From Dolomedes plantarius (Eukaryota > Arthropoda > Arachnida > Araneae > Dolomedidae), in NCBI GenBank assembly GCA_907164885.2, contig OU015492.1:192386039-192450038 (forward strand): a stretch of DNA of 64,000 bases, read 5' to 3'. The notes beneath the pieces were generated by a model. It searched no databases. It was not told the DNA's origin and saw nothing but the letters and a program-made list of their open reading frames with translations. A program made the translations under genes and the position numbers. Below are positions 60,266-64,000 of this stretch, one piece after another (the stretch's first letter is position 1; every line of letters begins with the position of its first letter).

Positions 60266-62843
60266 TGTACTGAATTATGAACTCTCAGTTAAACTCAGTA
60301 AGTTTTTTCAGTATTTCGCAGAATTACTTGAAGAAAATAATTTTGTCGGATTTTTATATAAAAATAATACTGAGACACATCCGTTGATGTTTTGGTAACT
60401 ATATACAAGTTGAGGAGTCCAGCTACTTTTACTAGTATAAAAAAAATCTGAAAAACTCCATGTCTTTTGCTGTTATGAAGCACTTAATTGTAAAACTAAG
60501 TAAAACTAAAAAACGTGTTAAAAAGATAATGTAAATTAAAATACCAATATAAGATGAATCCCGTGAAGGATTTCCATTTTCTACCAAATATATCTTAAAA
60601 AATCTAGCTACATATATTTATAAAATTTAAGTTGAGAATCAAATACATAGATAAAAAACGAAAAAATTTTAGAAGTTTATTACTAAAACTGCAAGAAAAA
60701 ATACCTCTGAAGACATTATGAAGAAATGAAACTAGACTTAATCCCCGAAGAGGAAAGAAAGGATTTTAAATATGTCAGAAGCTTTCGATGTCTGGACTTT
60801 TATTACATGGTTTAAAAAAAGATCATAATACCCAAGGTATGTCTTTTTTAGCCTATACTGACATTTTTAATAAATAGTTGCGGAGGAGTAGATACAGATA
60901 AGGGTGTCAGTAACATCGAATGAAAAAACATGAAAAGAAGAAATCTGATTTATTTTCAAAAGAAAGAAAACTTGTAATTTACAATACTAAATGTCCGTAT
61001 AAATATAAAGGATAAAATAAATAGTCCTCTTCTGCACCTGTTTAAAATGAGTGCCATGAAAGATAAATAGCTATAGACTGTAAATTGAAAGTATATTGCA
61101 TCTATTGTGAGTTTTAAAAAAAGTTAAAATGTTTATTAAAGATCACGTCATTTGAAGCATAGTGTAATATTTAGAGTTGTTTAATAGCGATAAGATTTTT
61201 CAAATGTACTCCTCTAAGTATAAAATTATTTGATATTAAATAGTTTTATAGATAAATAAATTTAAATTTTGTTTGTAGATTTCGCTTTACTGAATATTTA
61301 CTCTCTTTAAATTGCATGTGGATTGTGTAGGTGAAGTATGCAAGAAAAGTCAAATAATTTATTTGCTTTACAACTTAAGGAAATTAAAGCGTAATGTAAG
61401 TTATGTTATGTTCTATGCTTATTTATATCCATGCGTATAAAAATGTCCGCATCATTGTGATTGTAATATACACTCCGTTTATGGCGTATACTTTATGAAG
61501 AATAATTATTCAGATATTAACAATACCATTCCCAATAAGCAGTGGTAATAAAACACTTAATGAATTCTTGCACCTCAGCTTGTTAAATTAGTTCCAGCGA
61601 GAAGAAATAATACAGACGAACAAGGAAAGATATTCCCTTAATAAAGGTAATCCGTCACTTATTTGTCCGCATGCCTTAAGTACAAATACCTTATTTCATT
61701 CCTTATTTCGTAGCAGATAAAAGGACAATTTTGGATGAAGTATAGCTATGTGGATCAGTTGACTACTAAATAAAGGTTAAATGAAGTATATTACATGAGT
61801 GATGTATTTACATTACGGCTTTATACCTCTACCTTAGATGCTATTTAAAATTATGTGGAGTGTTCATAATTATTGTAATAAAATTATTGGAGTTATAAAC
61901 AAACTCTTCATTGTATAAAATAATTAGTTTCTTTTTAGTCATTGACTTGACATTTTAATACCTTTTCACATAAACTATTGTGAATATTAAAGATACACAT
62001 ACCTATAGTATGGTATAGTATGTGCCAAATATAAGTATGTGCAGGTATGTGAAAAATCTATCTTAGTATAAATTTCGACAATCGCAAGATTTCTTCGAGA
62101 TACTTAGAGTTACCTTTTACTTCACTAAATCAGCTACTACGTGAGTTATTAGCCTTCATATTACCTAGGAGTTCTTGAACTATTTATCTACAGTTGTTTA
62201 TTTGAACTCACTACTTGCTTCGGTATTACCAGTAACAGATATTATTAACCAAGGAAAATTCCTGACAGAATCTGTTTAAAAAAAGCGGAAAATATAGAGT
62301 GACTGTAAACAAGTTTGCTTCTGCCATCATAGTGTATTAAAAAACGAAAAACATATATAAAGAGATTTTCTAGAATAGGGCATAAATTAGAAGTTTAAAA
62401 TGTTATGCATGTGTTATTTTCCCCTTGTTTCTTTGCTGGGTTATAAAATTAGTGGCGTGATCACAGAAAATTTTTCTGGTGCAATATAGTAGTCTATCTG
62501 GATAACAACATCATCCCTTCTTATAAGCAAAAAACAAACAAAAACACAACCTGTTAAACTTTTAAAGAAGAAAAACATTTATGGCATACGACACAACTAA
62601 ATATTTTTCATGCAGTGAAAAGTCATTACGATAATTTATTGAGGTAGCTAATAGTAATCCAGATGAATAGTTCATGTATAATTGAGAACAACGACAATCT
62701 ATATATTTAAGTTGCTAAGCCGACTTTTTGGGCAGTCCGTGAGAGAAAACTACTGCATCCATTTTATTCATTTTGGTCTTAAGCGAAAGATTGTAATCTG
62801 TAGATATGTTGAATTTGGTTTTTGTAACCGGAATTTCTATTAC
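60266..62843. other. Unassigned AT-rich DNA
   Basis: No gene, RNA or transposon recognised. Confidence 0.35.
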
Positions 62844-62945
62844 TTAGCGATAATTTACATTTAAAAAGTGATCACTGCGCATGCTCAGTGGCATGTTTAA
62901 ATTTGGCTTTAGAAACTCACTGTTTCTGCACATGCGCAGTGATAT
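62844..62945 (+). repeat. TGCGCATGC-rich repeat, copy 1
   Basis: Starts TTAGCGATAATTTACA and contains ACTGCGCATGCTCAGTG and, inverted, CACATGCGCAGTGAT, so its core has ~15-bp inverted ends. Also found at 63077. Confidence 0.75.
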
Positions 62946-62968
62946 ATTTTAATGATAAACATATTTAA

Positions 62969-63076
62969 TCCGAGGAAGTCTCTCTAGATCTCTCCGCCAT
63001 TTTTATTTTTATAATAATTATGTTTGTGAAATATAAGATTAAACCCGATGGAAATTGTTTATTTCGCGCTGTTTAA
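62969..63076 (+). pseudogene. OTU-like cysteine protease fragment
   Basis: An open stretch reads FVKYKIKPDGNCLFRAV then TAA. DGNCLFRA is the catalytic-Cys motif of OTU deubiquitinases (Asp and Cys of the active site). Only the N-terminal side is present: the downstream part, including the catalytic His, is replaced by the second repeat copy starting at 63077. An in-frame ATG is at 63020; the frame is open back to 62969. OTU domains occur in host proteins and in some transposons, and the source is unknown. Confidence 0.5.
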
Positions 63077-63200
63077 TTAGCGATAATTTACAGTTTAAGA
63101 AAAATGCTTTCTGCGCATGCTCAGTGACATTTTAAAATCTGGCTTTAGATACTCACTAAGCACGAGGCCGCTTAAACACATTAATTTGTTTCTGCGCATT
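63077..63200 (+). repeat. TGCGCATGC-rich repeat, copy 2
   Basis: TTAGCGATAATTTACAGTTT, CTGCGCATGCTCAGTGACAT and GGCTTTAGATACTCACT match copy 1. Ends with another CTGCGCAT. It begins at the base after the OTU fragment's stop codon. Confidence 0.75.
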
Positions 63201-64000
63201 ATTATGATTTTCAACATTTGGCAATGCTTTGTTGAGTAGAATTTGTGTATTAGTGCATTTAATTACTATCTAGCCGTCATGTTTTGACGGTTACCAACTA
63301 GTACATGTATAAGGTTGAAGGAAATTATCAATCGCATTTATTTATTAGCAAGTATATAATGTCATTGAAATTGTGCGATACAAAAGTATATATTTTATTG
63401 ATGTTCACCATTTTTGCTCCAGAGAAATAAGGGAGATTTGACTGTCTAACTTTTGATAAGTATGTTAGGTTTCATACGTTTCCTGAAGGTTATTTTAAAA
63501 ATTTACATAGTTTGTTAAAATTCCCCTGGTATAATGGTTAATGAACTTGAAAAGTCAGTCAGCAGCCTTTTGTTTTAGAATTTTAAATAGTAAAAGGAGG
63601 TGGAGTACATAAAATAAATTCATACATAAACTACATATTTACAGCAATTGAAATACTTTTCAGACGATAACGCATTTTTTAATTCTGAATATATGATAAT
63701 TTCTCAGAGGGAATTTGTTACTTAAAAAATAGGCTATTTTTCTACTTTAAAGTTCCGAAATATTTCATCATATATACGAATGAAGAGCTTTTGGATTTCA
63801 ACATAAATAGGAAGAATGAAATTATAAGAAATGAACATATTCTTACAGATATATTTTTGAACGATATTCACTACTTATTTTATCAGAGTTAGTGGTATCA
63901 AATGACATTATGATAAAAAATTTCAAGTAAGTTTTTTTTACGTATATTCTATATTTATTCTAAAGCAAATATCTCCCAAAAATGATTATATCCGATGAAA
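63201..64000. other. Unassigned AT-rich DNA at window edge
   Basis: No gene recognised. TCTAGCCGTCATGTTTTGAC near 63270 has a short self-complementary GTCA block only. Confidence 0.3.

Overview
The window is AT-rich eukaryotic DNA with almost no recognisable host coding sequence and dense relics of animal transposable elements. The mix suggests an arthropod, probably an arachnid such as a spider: three Helitrons, Tc1/mariner copies of several catalytic spacings (DD36E, DD41D, and two with the HTH/DUF4817-like transposase), a BED-type hAT transposon, tRNA-derived SINEs, solo LTRs, many MITEs and long (TA)n tracts. That assignment is inference from repeat content. No rRNA, true tRNA, CRISPR or prokaryotic feature was seen.

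Layout. 0.4-3.9 kb: three small Helitrons, two of them one family in opposite orientation, one keeping the last ~50 codons of a Helitron/PIF1 helicase and carrying a Harbinger-like MITE. 4.1-6.5 kb: a MITE, a dispersed repeat whose second copy is at 26.1 kb, and a 128-bp x5 tandem array. 6.9-11.2 kb: three old ~300-bp paralogous segments, separated by a deleted mariner-like element, a frameshifted DD41D transposon and a SINE. 11.2-18.2 kb: mostly unexplained intron-like DNA with perfect hairpins, a hAT-like MITE, an LTR-like island and one weak exon candidate. 18.2-22.1 kb: a pogo-like MITE and two ~0.8-kb direct repeats carrying the same decayed protein-coding stretch, one interrupted by a hAT MITE with a perfect 8-bp target duplication. 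25.9-28.2 kb: tandem and higher-order repeats built on a TTACGTATAG motif.

32.5-38.3 kb: a Tc1/mariner element split into its 3' and 5' halves, the 5' half carrying 3.5 tandem copies of a 182-bp 5'-UTR/start-codon unit. Between the halves lie 4.65 kb with exon-like splice signals, a poly(A) signal, a perfect 15-bp hairpin and a row of TGGGTT/AACCCA palindromes. 38.9-43.2 kb: nested insertions, including a Tc1 element that contains both a DD36E Tc1 copy and a hAT MITE, next to solo LTRs in a (TA)n-associated repeat. 44.2 kb: a SINE with a perfect 15-bp hairpin. 54.4-60.3 kb: a MITE, a nearly complete DD36E Tc1 element (one stop codon, first catalytic Asp changed to Asn) and a 2.9-kb hAT element with perfect target duplications and a frameshifted transposase. 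62.8-63.2 kb: a fragment bearing the OTU-protease motif DGNCLFRA between two copies of a repeat rich in TGCGCATGC.

No transposase here is intact. The autonomous-type copies are pseudogenes and the rest are non-autonomous derivatives. Host exon candidates (15.6, 22.9, 33.5, 36.2 kb) rest on splice signals and short open frames only. Most of the window is probably intergenic or intronic.
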